Assembly (NCBI GenBank): GCA_015501075.1
Contig: JADNYJ010000296.1
Span: forward strand, 1 to 40,421
DNA: 40,421 nt
Source: Gymnopilus junonius
Taxonomy: Eukaryota > Basidiomycota > Agaricomycetes > Agaricales > Galerinaceae
Reading direction: 5' to 3'
Shown here piece after piece: positions 7,660-18,913 of this stretch (positions within the stretch are counted from its first letter, which is position 1; each line of letters opens with the position of its first letter). The position numbers were made by a program, and so were the translations under genes. The notes below the pieces were generated by a model, which did no database searches, was not told the DNA's origin, and saw nothing but the letters and a program-made list of their open reading frames with translations.

Positions 7660-10116
7660 AAACTACTCGGGAATGAGGAATTCCCAGGAAGGTTAGAATG
7701 TCGGTGATGGCTAATACCCCACCGCGCTTCTTAGGCTTCTGAGCCTCGAGATGAAATTCAAAATGATTTCGAAATCCGAAGTTCTATTCCTAGCACAGCC
7801 GAATTTGATTATAACGAGTAAAATAATGGGATCCATTCTTCCGCAACAGAGGTCGTTGAAGTAGGGGCAAACACAAAGATTTTAACCTAGCAGAGAATAA
7901 CAGTGAGCCCCTAATGAAATATAAATGACGGAATACCAGCCTACATATCTTCGACTATGCATTATTTTCAACGTTCTCGACAAGTCCTGGACCGTCCAAT
8001 CTGCGCTCCTGGTTTGCTCATTCTAATTCAGGTTAGGTGCTGAGTTCGTCTAGTTGATTCTTTCATTTCCAGCTGAAGTTCATCACGATGTAACATAGAT
8101 TATACCCTCCTCCAGATGACTGTTGTCCTCCTCGGATCCCCAACAATGTCTTCGCGAGTCTAATAAGACGATAATAACGTCAAAGAGCACTTTTCATGCA
8201 GTAGAAGCTTCCGCTATTCGCCACTCACGCAAACTAAACTTGAACTTGGAGAAATGAGCCAAATTCTTTACGAAAAAAGTACAAAAAAGAAACGCACAGT
8301 GAATCTATTTCTACTTCTTTTCGTCCTGCAACAAAGGCGATGTGGGACAGAACGAGGTCAGGTGAGCTAATAGACAGGCTTTTGCTTCCTTCCAAGATCT
8401 GAATGGAAGCCTGCCAATAAAAAAAAATGAACGGCGACCTCATACAACTTCACAGCGTCTGGTAAAAGCCGACCAGAGCATAAGAACAACGCATAACCTA
8501 TCCAATGCCTGTGGGTCTAGAAGGGCATCCCTGACGAGAAAGGTGGCGGCAAAGTGTCAATTCTCAAGTTCGAAACGGCAAAAAGGATGCGTCTCGAGTG
8601 TAACAGGGAAAGGCACATGACTATGGCTGTCGCAAAGAAGATTATTATTAGGAGACGATGGCCGGCGGCCACCTTAAGTTAAATGCGTTGGAATCGAGTC
8701 GAAAATGCAGGAAGGACCAGAAGATTTCCTATGGAAGTTTTAAGGGCGGCGGACCATTCCAATGCCGTCGTGGGGCCTAATTCCCCATAGTGCTTCTATG
8801 AGTCGTGATTCAATATTCAAATAGATTTTGAATTGTCGATTAAGCAGTGTTCCCAACGTAAAGAATAAATGGATCCCTGTATGCCCCACAGCAATAATCT
8901 GGGGTAGAAAAGCTACCTTAATAATTTAGCTAGGACAGAAGTACGAAGGAATTGCGAAAGCTCACGTAAAATCTTCCATTACATCTTAAATTTTCGATCT
9001 CACACCTTTAGTAGAACTCACGTTCTTTATTTTCCGTTTCGCAAGTACCAGTAGGGCATCAGGGCCATGATTCCCTGGCACTTATTACACATAGCACTGC
9101 TTGGTTCCATCCGTTACATTCGTTGCGATGACCTAACAGCGTTTAGTGTTTAATTCGTTGGAGTCAAATTGAACTAAGCCACAAAATCCATCTTCACGTT
9201 TGTTCTGCTGGAATCCTGAGGTTTACGAGTAACGGAGTCGACGTCAGTTAACGTTTATTTAGATCGAGAATAAGGTCGGAAAGTCATAGAATGCCCGAAC
9301 AACCATCCGTTATTCAAGCATAATGAACAAATAGGCTGTAATAATCCGCCGAGTCCTCGGTTTACAACGTAAAGAACGTCCGCACCTCGTTGGAAGAGAA
9401 TCAGTGGCCACTAAAGACCTTCTGGTCTGCAACGTCGGGTGACTCCTTGGTCCTATTGACAGGTGAGGCAAAGAAATGGGGTTCTTTGCTTTTTCGGCGG
9501 TGATAGTTCATAGACAAACGAAGGAGCATCTGATAAGTTTGTTACTCCATTAAAAGGCCTGAATGGAAGCCTTGAATTGGGTAGCGGGATCTGAACGACA
9601 CGGCCGTGCAGAAGCAGAGAGGCCAGAATCCAGGAAAAAGACCAGGCGGTCAGGTGAGATGGTTGAAGAGCTTACTGCCCAATGACAAGGGCCTAAATGG
9701 AAGGTTGCCACCGAACAGAATCTCTACCTTGCCGAAGCAAACCAAGGTGCGTAACAGCATCGACCCCAATCATGGTCGGTCTAAAATGGTCCGAGCATAA
9801 CACGTTCCTACTGCACTACTTTCCACAGTACAAATGAGCCGGAGTTAATGTGGTGAGTGACATAATGCGAGAAAGATGTATCGAACAGCGAAGGAAGATG
9901 CCGCAGGCAAAGTCATCTTAGGTTGCTTCTGAAACGGAAAAGGGCGTGCAAAGCTGGCATGCGGGATGATACAGAAACGAATTCAGGGAGCCGCAATCTC
10001 AGGAGAGAAGACAAGGCAGGAAACACAGTTCCGTAGAGATTCTCGCCGTGGCAAGTTTCGAGGTGGAGGTTGAAGTGAAGGAGTGATAAGATAAGCAGGA
10101 AAAATTAGTATATCTA
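7660..10116. other. 2.5 kb without a recognisable gene
   Basis: No exon with canonical splice sites or family resemblance was found on either strand. A motif like CTGAATGGAAGCCT recurs at about 8399, 9558 and (diverged) 9692, each near a G/C-rich stretch, which may mark old repeat DNA. Its downstream end serves as the 5' flank of the PAPS reductase gene. Confidence 0.45.
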
Positions 10117-10123
10117 TCACGTG
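10117..10123 (+). promoter_or_regulatory. TCACGTG, Cbf1/Met4-type site
   Basis: TCACGTG lies about 175 bp upstream of the PAPS reductase start. In yeast the Cbf1-Met4 complex drives MET16 through this motif. Use here is inferred from motif plus neighbour. Confidence 0.5.
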
Positions 10124-10297
10124 CTATTTAGTGATTTCTCAGATTGACACCATCGACTCGGACTGCCCCCGAACTCTCTCTGAAAACCAAATTCAAAATG
10201 TCTGCTTTCTCATCACATTTACATCACCGGGGCTATTGTCAGTCTTCACAAATCTTCACGAACCCCTGACATTGCACACGCAAAAAATCCCTAGTCG

Positions 10298-11232
10298 ATG
10301 GCTTCAGCACCTCAAGGCGTTCTCGACCTTCCAAAACCACTGCAGCTTCCTCTGAACGCCTCAGATCTATCCAAAATCAACACCCATCTTTCTTCGTTGA
10401 GCCCTCAAGAGATCTTACAATGGGGAACTGAATATCTGCCAAACTTATACCAGACAACTGCTTTCGGCCTTACTGGACTCGTGGCGATTGACATGCTCTC
10501 GAAAATCACGAAATCCCCACCTCCCTTAATCTTTTTGGATACTTTATACCATTTTCCTGAGACGTATGAGCTGGTTGAGGAGGTTAAGGAGAGATACGGT
10601 CTGCCTGTGCACGTTTTCAAGCCTGAGGGGTGCGAATCCGTCCAAGATTTTGAGAGGATACATGGTGACAGATACTGGGAGACGAATGAGGCGGATTACG
10701 ATTTCTCAGTCAAGGTATGTTGTCTCTATTTATTCTAAATATTCATATTCTGATCTAAAACGTAGGTTGAACCAGCGCGGAGAGCGTATGAACAATTCAA
10801 CGTCCAGTCCGTTATAACAGGAAGAAGAGCTTCTCAAGGCGGTGCTCGTGCATCTCTTCAACCACTTGAGGTCGATGTCACTGGCCTTTTGAAGCTCAAT
10901 CCTCTCTTTGCGTGGAATTTTGCCTTGGTAGAATGGTATATCAAAGAGAACAACGTCCCACGAAACAAGCTATTGGATCAGGGGTATCGCAGTGTCGGTG
11001 ATTGGCACAGCACTTCAAAAGTCGAGGAGGGTCAGGACGAGAGAGCAGGACGGTGGGCAGGAAAAGAGAAGACGGAGTGTGGGCTACACGAAGATTACTT
11101 CAAGATGAAAGCTCAAGCTAAGGCGAAGGCTGCGACACCTGAGTCAGCTACAAGTTGTAAGTTAGTTTAACCTTTCAGCAATTAGGTATATCTGACATGA
11201 ACTTCAATAATGCAGTGGCAGTCAATGCTTAA
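10298..11232 (+). CDS. MET16: Phosphoadenosine phosphosulfate (PAPS) reductase
   Basis: Reduces PAPS to sulfite with thioredoxin, the step of assimilatory sulfate reduction before sulfite reductase; cytosolic. Exons 10298-10714, 10766-11156 and 11216-11232 give 274 aa, near the family length. Introns of 51 nt (GTATGT..CGTAG) and 59 nt (GTAAGT..CTGAC..TGCAG) keep phase; ignoring the second would end the protein at 11170. The fold is visible as TTAFGLTGLVAIDML, LIFLDTLYHFPETYELVEEV, VITGRRASQGG and the C-terminal KTECGLH with the catalytic cysteine at about residue 244. The lack of a second CysCys motif fits PAPS over APS reductases. The TCACGTG box upstream suggests control by sulfur limitation. 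Confidence 0.95.
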
Positions 11233-11604
11233 TTATGAAGGACATGTACAGTTAAGGCATCGACGTTACCCTTAATAAACGAGTATTGCCTCACGAAGAT
11301 TGAAAGTCGCGGCTTGTGCAAGCGCCACTGGAGTTCGATTATTGAGTGGCATGAAAGACAGGACGACATCGCAGGAAGTTGTGGCACAGGACAGGCGCGC
11401 TGCTTTTTGCTCCAATTCCTAGGGCTCACTGGCAGATAGAAGATATCAAAAAATAATCAATATTGCGATAGGTATTCTCCGACCAGTGATATTACATATT
11501 GCCGCCTGGAGAAGCCCTTTGTCAATCAGTCAATATGCGAACGAACGCACTAGACTCACCGACACATATCGAACCGCTTTACAACTGCCGCAGCATCAGC
11601 TCCT

Positions 11605-11736
11605 TTATCGCTTTTCTACTTTGTGTTCTGATATATAGCGCGCGTTCACGGCAACGATGTGGTAACCGACAACAGTTATCATGGCGAGGATGCCGAGTGT
11701 GTTCGCCAAACTGTAGAGGGTTTGGTGAGAAATCAT
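11605..11736 (-). CDS. OST4: Oligosaccharyltransferase subunit Ost4
   Basis: 43-codon gene. The protein begins MISHQTLYSLANTLGILAMI, continues with a single hydrophobic helix through about residue 29 and ends in a charged tail (NARYISEHKVEKR). Ost4 is a mini-membrane protein of the oligosaccharyltransferase complex in the ER that bridges the catalytic Stt3 and Ost3/6; the MIS start, the LANxLG motif and the roughly 36-45 aa length are typical. ATG at 11734-11736, TAA at 11605-11607. A 50-nt leader intron (11742-11791, GTGAGT..ACTTGATAACAG) ends 5 nt before the ATG. It points leftward, facing the PAPS reductase gene in a convergent arrangement. Short enough to be missed by most gene callers. 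Confidence 0.88.
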   Translation of the reverse strand: MISHQTLYSLANTLGILAMITVVGYHIVAVNARYISEHKVEKR

Positions 11737-11741
11737 GATTT

Positions 11742-11791
11742 CTGTTATCAAGTCAGCAGCAGTCAGAGACAACAGGAATGATAATTTGACT
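11742..11791 (-). other. 5' UTR intron of OST4
   Basis: GTGAGT donor at 11791 and AACAG acceptor ending at 11742; intron of ordinary length for this genome. Confidence 0.55.
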
Positions 11792-12162
11792 CACCAAGCA
11801 CTGATTGAGGTCTCTTTCAAGAGCCTGTCGTTTTAGTTTCTGTCCAAGTAGCGACTCGAGTGACGACCACGTCTGCGATCTGACATAAGCCCTGTTACAT
11901 AAGACGCCATTGCCTGACGTCGGCCAACGTCGGCCTCACAACTGTTGCCGCACTGCCTCCACTGAGCTTTGGGCAAAGCGAGCTCAAAGCGGCACCCTTG
12001 AGCTGGGCTACTTATCAGAGGTCTAGCCAGTAGACTCTCCCACTCCATTCCTTATTCTTTTTCGTTCTCTCTTTCCCTTTAATATTACCCTTTCTCGGGA
12101 CGTATATTTACCCTTCCTAATATTCAACCCTGGACATCGCTCCGGGACCGACTTGGAGGACG
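11792..12162. promoter_or_regulatory. Intergenic between divergent OST4 and DUF7918 genes
   Basis: Shared upstream region of about 370 bp. The proximal part on the DUF7918 side (from about 12045) is duplicated near 1978 together with that gene. No named element recognised. Confidence 0.45.
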
Positions 12163-12880
12163 ATGCCTCTTCAGATGCATGGTGTAGAGGCGTGGATAAC
12201 GGTTGAAGACAATGTGAGGAAGGTGCGAGTGCAGGAGTATGCCCCTGAATTCGACGAGAAAGCAGGAATCGCAACATGTTGGATTAGCGGAGAACCTGGG
12301 CAGGTGCGTTTTTTTTCCTTTGACTCAATATCTCTCATCAATATGTTTTGCGTTGGTCATGGCTTATAACCATGGCGTACTCACGTATGCGGGGTACGAT
12401 CGATACTTCTTCCGTCTTCTTGGTCGTCGATCCGATCCCGATCATTATTATCGGTGCTAATTTCCCCCTATTTTCTACTACAGACGTTCGCTATACGCTG
12501 GCGTGACCTATCGCATCCAGCGTCTATATACCAACGAGATAGTAGCGGCTTCGTTACCATGGACGGATATCAGCTTGGTGGACGAGTCCTTCGAGCTCGC
12601 AGCTACGCTCCAGCTATTTTTTCCCTCATCGCTACTTCGCCCACCTCATGTCTTCCTTTGACTTTCTCGGACCTTCCACGGACGGCAGGTCGGTTTTACA
12701 CAGCTTTTTTTGCTTCTTCCTCTATGTTAATTAAAGGTTCTTTGACGTCGGTTGCAGGTATTGGAGCTGACTGGAAAACTCTTGGCACAATTTCCCTCGA
12801 CATTCACGAAGTGCAAGTGGGTGAGGATAACCGACTACACGAAGGCTTTTCTAGCTATTACAGGCGGGACGAAGGTCGAC
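12045..12880 (+). repeat. Parent segment of the inverted duplicate at 1114-1978
   Basis: Same order of flank, exons and introns as 1114-1978 but in opposite orientation, about 11 kb apart. The match ends in exon 3 near ACAGGCGGGACGAAGG. Confidence 0.75.
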
Positions 12881-13340
12881 CTCTATCGTCTGCTAAACCT
12901 TTCAGCTCGACAGAGGTCACCAGTGTTCAAAAAATTGCGACATTCGTGTTCAAATATCGGCCTTTAGGTAAGCTTATGCACCCTTTTGGAAGTATGTGGG
13001 ATTTATTAATGTGGCGTCCATAGACGTACTGCGCCATCACCACATTGCCCCTCCTGCTATCGTGCCTTGGAAGTTGGATGCTCACGTTGGCGATAAACGG
13101 TTGGCTTGTGACTCTGATGAAGACGATGAAGTTACTCTTGTCGAGAGTCCAACAACACTCGGGTATCCCAGCAGTGGCGGCTCAGATTCGGATTCGTCAC
13201 AGGTATATTTATTTTCTGATAATACTACTCCATTGAATCACATTGCTAATTCATTTCAGGACGATGTCTACATGTCGAGGTCCCGTCGGCCCTTAAAGGC
13301 TTCATATTACGGTCCACTGACAAAGCGAATTAGACTGTAA
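12163..13340 (+). CDS. DUF7918 family protein
   Basis: Five exons: 12163-12303, 12484-12688, 12758-12967, 13024-13202, 13260-13340, giving 271 aa. All introns are GT..AG and phase-consistent; introns of 69 and 57 nt are multiples of three and would be read through in a naive translation. The N-terminus (GVEAWITVEDN, then ATCWISGEPGQTFAIRWRD and MDGYQLGGRVLRARS) follows the basidiomycete DUF7918 pattern of a beta-rich domain; a second strand block ends in VQKIATFVFKYRPL. The tail is acidic (DSDEDDE) and ends basic (KRIRL). Biochemical role unknown. A truncated, start-less copy lies at 1114-1978. Confidence 0.85.
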
Positions 13341-14226
13341 TGGGACCGACCCTTCGAGCCACTGCCCTCTGCTTTATTTCCTTGCCGCAAATGTATCTTA
13401 ATCCCATGATCCCTCGGCAGCCTATGACTACTCGAACGATATGTTGAACATGCTCCCATGCTCATATGGCATATCAACCGGCCTCTTTGTTGTTGTCATC
13501 CAATGTACCCTCCTCCTCATCCCGCGTTATCTTTGCGCTGCCCCTCAATCCCCACTCCCGATCTCGTCGAAATTGCTGTCGCTCCTTCTTGAACTTTAAT
13601 TCATACTCACAAAGAAGAACTCTCCTTCAACTGTCAAATCCATATGATTCTATTTACTCTTATGCTCTATCCTTTCCTGTCCTTGCTCGGTCTGGCTCTC
13701 TATTTGTTCTCTCTGTCACTACTAGTATTCTTGTACAAATTAGTTTTTACCGGATAAATACTTACCTACTCTTGTTATTTATAATTCTAGTTACTCACTA
13801 TTTTCTCTTCGTTTTTACTCACTCGTTACTATTTTTCTTGGAGGAGTGCCTTGATACAGAAAATGGAGTGTAAATCATATTCAAATCAATAGACGATTGT
13901 TCGATCACCTATCTTTTTAGTACGTCTACGTGCATACAATTAGAAGGAAGCAGTTTCCTTTGATGGCTATTAATTATTGGGTGTAGATGTACGGTGAGTA
14001 ATGTACATACATCGATATCAAAATACAAATAGGCACTCAGAATAGAATAATTACGAGGACAAGGATATTCGTAAAAATAGGTGGGTATCACTTTATCAAA
14101 TTATGCAAGTGCTCAACGAAGTAAAGGCTAAAAGCCAAACACTTCTATCCTGTCGAAGAATGAGCATCCAATTTATGATGTCAATATTTGTTCACTTACA
14201 GACCGTCCATGGACCATACATATTTT
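13341..14226. other. Intergenic between convergent genes
   Basis: Pyrimidine-rich 3' flank of the DUF7918 gene and AT-rich 3' flank of the RNase H-like gene. No further gene seen. Confidence 0.5.
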
Positions 14227-15175
14227 CTACTCTTCTCTCCCAGCTGCTTTCTTGGCCGCCAAATCTGCCTTGGTGTTCCACTCTCGTGGAATCTGCCAAA
14301 ACATGACTTCGCACCCACGATGGCGCATCCATTCAATATTATAAATCAGCTCCTCCCATAAATCCTTGTTCTTCAATGGCTTTCCTGCCGCCGTCCTCCA
14401 TCTGCGCCCTTGCCATACTCTACACCATTGTGTGCATCCTTTAACGATGTATTCAGAGTCGGTGGCGATGACTACTTTATAGAATCCTTCTCCCCACCAG
14501 ACTCGTGCGCGCAGGGCAGTGATGACAGCGATGAGCTCCGCGCGATTCGAGGTTGCATCGGCCGGCTCGAGCTTTCCTGAACAGATGCCCGAGGCGGCTG
14601 CGTTTGGAAGCGGGGGACTGTAGACATATGCATAACCGGCACGAGGAGGCCTGGCTGATTGTTCACTGCCGTTTTCAAGGCACGCTCCGTCAGTCTGGAT
14701 GAGCACCATGCTCCGGTCGCGGATGTGGATGTAGCGCATGCCCTGTGCCGTGCCACGGTTCCACTGAGGGGGGAACAACGCTTCGGGAGTCTTAAGCCTA
14801 GTGCATTCGTTCAGCAACGGCTCGTCTTGCTGATCTGGTATGAAATTCCGGGCCAGAGGCTGCGTGCGGTCGACAGGGTAGAAGGTGGGATTGAGCACGC
14901 GTTCGTTGACAAGATTAATTTCCGCCTGTTCTGCCTGAGATGGCTTCCTGTTCATGGCGATTTGGTATTCCGCTTGGGAGAGTATCTGATGCACTCGAGG
15001 GCTGTACTTGAGCTCTCTGAAGTAAGGATCCGGATCGGGGTGTGTCTCTTGACTGAAGGCAAGACCAGAGAAAATGGCACTGCCAGTGAAGAAAGTAGCA
15101 AAGAACTTGAGTCAGCACTGGAATAAGTAGAAGGGCGGCGAAGACATACGGTGGATACTGATGCTGCGCTTGCAT
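14227..15175 (-). CDS. RNase H-like protein, paralogue 1
   Basis: Exons (leftward) 15150-15175 and 14227-15079 joined over a 70-nt intron (GTATGT..GCTGACTC..GGCAG) give 292 aa. Residues about 132-292 form an RNase H fold with the four metal-binding carboxylates visible: D139 (QTDGACLENG), E190 (SNRAELIAV), D216 (VIATDSEY) and D281 (WNTKADLAA). RNase H cleaves RNA in RNA:DNA hybrids. The N-terminal 130 residues lack a recognisable hybrid-binding domain. The only in-frame ATG upstream of the RNase domain that extends the homology is in the small first exon. Paralogue 2 lies downstream on the same strand at 15901, with a relic between. Confidence 0.88.
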
Positions 15176-15603
15176 ATCGGGAGCGAAATCAGCGACTATA
15201 TGGGCACTTGGGGGGCGGGTGAAATGCTTTGGAAGGCTCTCGTTAACGGTAAGCCACACTGAGAGTAATTCTTGAAAGCGCGAATATGACAGGGGCTCCC
15301 TAAGGGCACAAGTCGATTTAAATGGCCGGGTTTATGTAATCTTATCAGATCAATCGCTTACTCGAGTACATTTTCGAGAACACCCTGGTTGGTACTCCCT
15401 TTCTGTAGTTAACGCCAGGGTTTGCCAGAAATCCGCAGGCCTGCGTTTTTGAGGCCACTCATTCGCGTATTCACCAAATACTGAAGGCTTATGAAAATAC
15501 TATGTTGTAGGCAGTGTCGTTCTGGGGGTGGCAGAAAAATCAACAATAAATGAAGTCCGTTCAATATTTGAACACGGAATCAAACGCACCTTTGGGGTCA
15601 TCT

Positions 15604-15698
15604 CCAGTTCCTCTCATAAATTTTTGTTTTTCAGCGGTTGACCGGCCTCAGTCTTCCAGCTGCGACCCTGCCATACTTGTACCATTTCGTGCATCCTT
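15604..15698 (-). pseudogene. Relic of a third RNase H-like copy
   Basis: Leftward reading gives VQVWQGRSWKTEAGQPLKNK, matching paralogue 1's VWQGRRWRTAAGKPLKNKDLWEEL. The conserved Trp codon is TGA here (15614-15616), consistent with a TGG-to-TGA transition. Sequence on both sides has decayed beyond recognition. Confidence 0.75.
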
Positions 15699-15900
15699 GA
15701 TCAGTCAAGGCCATCATGTGCGAGGTGGTAAATGGTCCTATTAACGAGTCAGAATTAGAATCCGGAGAGTCGAGCGGGAATGATAAGAAGGCACAAATGA
15801 ATAAATTCCGATCATAGATATTTGATCCGTCGTCGATCGGCCCCCTGCCATCCCCGCAAAGGAAGCTATTGAACAGTAAGTTTAGCTTTAATACGGGATT

Positions 15901-16652
15901 CTATGTTACAGTAAGGTAACCTATATAGACTGATCTCGAGGCGGAGGATTGGATATCAGCTGCTGCAGCCGCCCTTTTAGCCGCTGCATCAGCTTTGGAA
16001 TTCCACTCGCGAGGAATTTTCCAAAACATGACTTCGCAGAACTTGTGGCCTAGAATTTCATCGATCAAACTATCCCACAAGTCCTTATTTTTGACGGGTT
16101 CCCCAGACGAAGTCCTCCATCCTCGCATTGCCCACTCTCTGCACCATTCTGTGCTCCCTTTCACCACGTACTCTGAGTCTGTCGCTATCACGAGCTTGTC
16201 GCAATCAATGTCCCATTCCTTGGAATATTTGAGGGCTTCAATGACGGCGATGAGTTCGGCACGGTTGGACGTCGCGTTTTCTGGTTCCAGTGTTATCTCC
16301 TTAATGCCCGAGTCGGCCATCTTCGGAGGGCCGTAGACAAAAGCTGCTCCTGCACGCGGAATGCGTCCTCCTTGTCCCCCGTTATCGAGACATGCGCCGT
16401 CTGTTTGGATGAGCATTATTCGATAATTATCGATGTGGCAGTAACGCCAACCAGTGCTTCTCGACATTTCAGGGAACAGTGGTTCAGGACTTTGCTTGCG
16501 CCTACATAACTCCATGTCCGAGGAGCTTACTGTCAAACAGCGAAAGGCGGGAGGCACCGTTCTCCAACTTAATATTTTTCCATGGCAAGTCAGCGCTCAC
16601 GGATTCTGCTCAAAAAAATATCAAAGCCTACTTACTCAGATTTGGGGGCCAT
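15901..16652 (-). CDS. RNase H-like protein, paralogue 2
   Basis: Exons (leftward) 16636-16652 and 15901-16567 over a 68-nt intron (GTAAGT..GCTGACTT..ATTAAG) give 227 aa starting MAPKSDW. The catalytic carboxylates are conserved: D62 (QTDGACLDNG), E110 (SNRAELIAVIEAL), D136 (VIATDSEYVVKG) and D199 (WNSKADAAAKRAAAA). It shares PEPLFPE/PEALFPP and the whole RNase domain with paralogue 1 but has a shorter N-terminus and a different first exon. The 5-codon first exon and AAG acceptor are my inference, supported by phase. Probably active as a hybrid-cleaving nuclease, biological role unknown. Confidence 0.85.
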
Positions 16653-18196
16653 CTTGCCTACGTGCGCGCTGTCCTGAAGGGACCAGTAAGCATGAAGCGT
16701 ATCTATGTAAAGGAAAAATGCAGGAAATTTTTATGAGATGAGTCACTGAATTTTTTTTTTTGAATCGACAATGCCGAGCGGAAAGAACTTTGCCGTGTTG
16801 TAGGTCCCGATCACCTTAAGTATATTTGATCCGCCATTAATCGGAGGAAATGGATCATGGGTTGGTACATAAAATATTTACATAGGTTCGGCTCAGTAGG
16901 GAAGCAATAGAGAATATATTGTACAAAGAGATAAAATTCAAATGCCAGGGCGAATAAAAAAAATGATGAAACCAACGTTGTATTCAACTGTTTCCGGAGA
17001 TTGGACATTTCTAAGCGGCGGAGAAATCAGTAGCTGGCTCAAGCATGAAAGAAGAAACCTTTCGCTTTTGGCAGATTGAGCAAAGTAGGGTTAATTAAAA
17101 GGTTGGATACTCGCTGCTGTATCAATCACAAGAAAGTAACGTAAAAATAACAGAAAAACGTTAAGGGCAATATACACCGATCCAGCAGTGGAATCATTGG
17201 TATAATAACCTCCAAACTCCTCCACCTCGCAGAAGAGAAATGCAGAATATAATGTCTAGTTGTATGACTTAGGGACCTTTCTGGAGATTGATCTGCTGTC
17301 CAGTAATTCATCGGAGGACTCTGGTCTTAGTAGATTTTTGTAGTAGGCTCACTAGTAATCCCAGAACAGGCTCCTTGATGCACTTTATATATGTAGATAA
17401 ATATTATGCTCTGTAGCCTTACAAGTGTGGTGCTCCTCGAATACACATACTTCAACACCAAAAATTTATTAGCGCCCCGACGTCTGGCCTGGTGAGCCTA
17501 TCGGCTAAGAGTCTTCAACTGAATCAGCACTGCCATCAGTCGACTTATTAGCTTATTCGCCAGGAACGCTTCACACGCCACGCTGACCCTTCCGCACCCT
17601 GCAACGTCAAAGCGGGACTAAAAGTACATTTTGTTCATTTTTTTAATACTCGTACATACACTTGTGTCGTTCACTAAAACTGGGGCCTACCTGTACTTCG
17701 GGCCGGGTGCTACTTTTGGTTTACATCCGAACTACAGCCGATAATAAGAGACTAGGGCGCAGGGCAGGTGAGAGAGAGAAAGGAGGAGGTTCTAAAGATA
17801 CCCCCAATTACGATGTGGGAAGGGAGAGATCCAACATACTTCGCTCCCGAGTCAGGAGCTTCTATAACATAACCCACACCGCATAGATAGTTGACGGAGC
17901 AGAAGTTGGGGAGATTACTGAATAAGTCAAATGATAAGATATGTTTTGCTTGTTCGTTAAGCTTCGTCACCCGTCATGGCGTGCGACGGGGATGAGAGAT
18001 CATCCTAGAGCGTGTGGAACGTTCGTCACACGAGGTACGAAAGGCGGGTGCTGACAGAAAAAGGGCATTCGAAGGGGGGTCAGATGGTCTGAGAACACAA
18101 ATGTATCTTCTTGTGGCGACAGCTCTCCTTGAAATGAACAGGAGGAGAGTATGGAGGAAGGTTATGAGTACCCCCCAGGTGACTGGGGGAGCGGGG
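16653..18196. other. 1.5 kb without a recognisable gene
   Basis: Contains the 5' flank of RNase H paralogue 2 and the 3' flank of the DUF6699 gene. A hydrophobic 65-codon frame with an ATG at 16811-17008 (minus) was considered but has no family support. Confidence 0.45.
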
Positions 18197-18913
18197 CTAC
18201 GCAACGTTAAGCTCCCAGATTTCCGGGCCACTCAACGTTCCAGACAGCCCCAGGAATCGAGTGTTTCCCATGAGCAGGTCGATTTTCTTAATGCCCTTCC
18301 TCTCTTCCAGCATCCTGTCTTCCGGATCGCGGAGGCGCGCGCAGCGAGTATAGTACGCTACGTCGACAGTTTGTCGGGTTTCTCCGTCTGGCAGTTCGGC
18401 GTACTCCATGGGGTGGATCGCCAGTCGCAGCTCGCGGTAGAGTTTGGCTAGGACGTCGCTGACGGATACGTATGCGCCCGCGATGGGCGTTGAAGGGAGA
18501 ACCTCGATGTGGAACTTGAGGAACGGATGCGAGATGAGGAGGGAGGACATGGGAGGTGATGTGGCAGGTTCGGAGAAAGCTTGGACGGGGTAATTATGTT
18601 CGATGTTGGTGGGTGGTAACGTAAGGTCGTAATGAACGGCAGGATCGGTGTAGGGTGCATAGGCGAGGATGAAGTGAATCTGCACTTGCTCGGGAGATGG
18701 AATGACTACGTCTGGGTAGAGCTCGACTTGTTTCGAGTAGGGTGTACGTGGATAAACCTTGGGCTCGTATTCTTCATCTTCTTCTGGCGGAGGGGTGAGA
18801 AGATCTGGAGAGGCTGATGAGGGCAATGAAGAGATCGTCAGAGAGGGTGAAGATGACTGCGAGCTCGGCTCGTAAATCGTGTTCGTCGAAGCAAAATGGA
18901 CGCGCTTCCACAT
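18197..18913 (-). CDS. DUF6699 family protein
   Basis: 238 aa, single exon, start ATG 18911-18913. N-terminal 90 residues are Ser/Pro-rich and acidic; from about residue 95 the domain reads VQIHFILAYAPYTDPAVHYDL, then FLKFHIEVLPSTPIAGAYVSVSDVL and a Tyr/Arg-rich end (VAYYTRCARLRDPEDRMLE, RFLGLSGTLSGPEIWELNV). This layout of short beta strands, a helix after VSVSDVL and a closing W matches the basidiomycete DUF6699 family, whose function is unknown. A TATA-like stretch (CATAAATACTATAA) lies about 55 bp upstream of the ATG. No near paralogue in the window. Confidence 0.8.
   Translation of the reverse strand: MWKRVHFASTNTIYEPSSQSSSPSLTISSLPSSASPDLLTPPPEEDEEYEPKVYPRTPYSKQVELYPDVVIPSPEQVQIHFILAYAPYTDPAVHYDLTLPPTNIEHNYPVQAFSEPATSPPMSSLLISHPFLKFHIEVLPSTPIAGAYVSVSDVLAKLYRELRLAIHPMEYAELPDGETRQTVDVAYYTRCARLRDPEDRMLEERKGIKKIDLLMGNTRFLGLSGTLSGPEIWELNVA

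Noticed and set aside
9606..9800. 64-codon basic frame
   Set aside because: Begins with GTG and has no supporting features; probably chance.
12454..13023. Single 189-codon frame across the DUF7918 gene
   Set aside because: Its start lies inside intron 1 and it reads through intron 2 because that intron is 69 nt; the spliced model fits the family better.
16811..17008. 65-codon hydrophobic frame with ATG on the minus strand
   Set aside because: No signal of family, promoter or splicing; AT-rich low complexity explains the hydrophobicity.
17460..17560. Possible tRNA-like sequence
   Set aside because: No T-loop GGTTCRA motif or matching acceptor stem.
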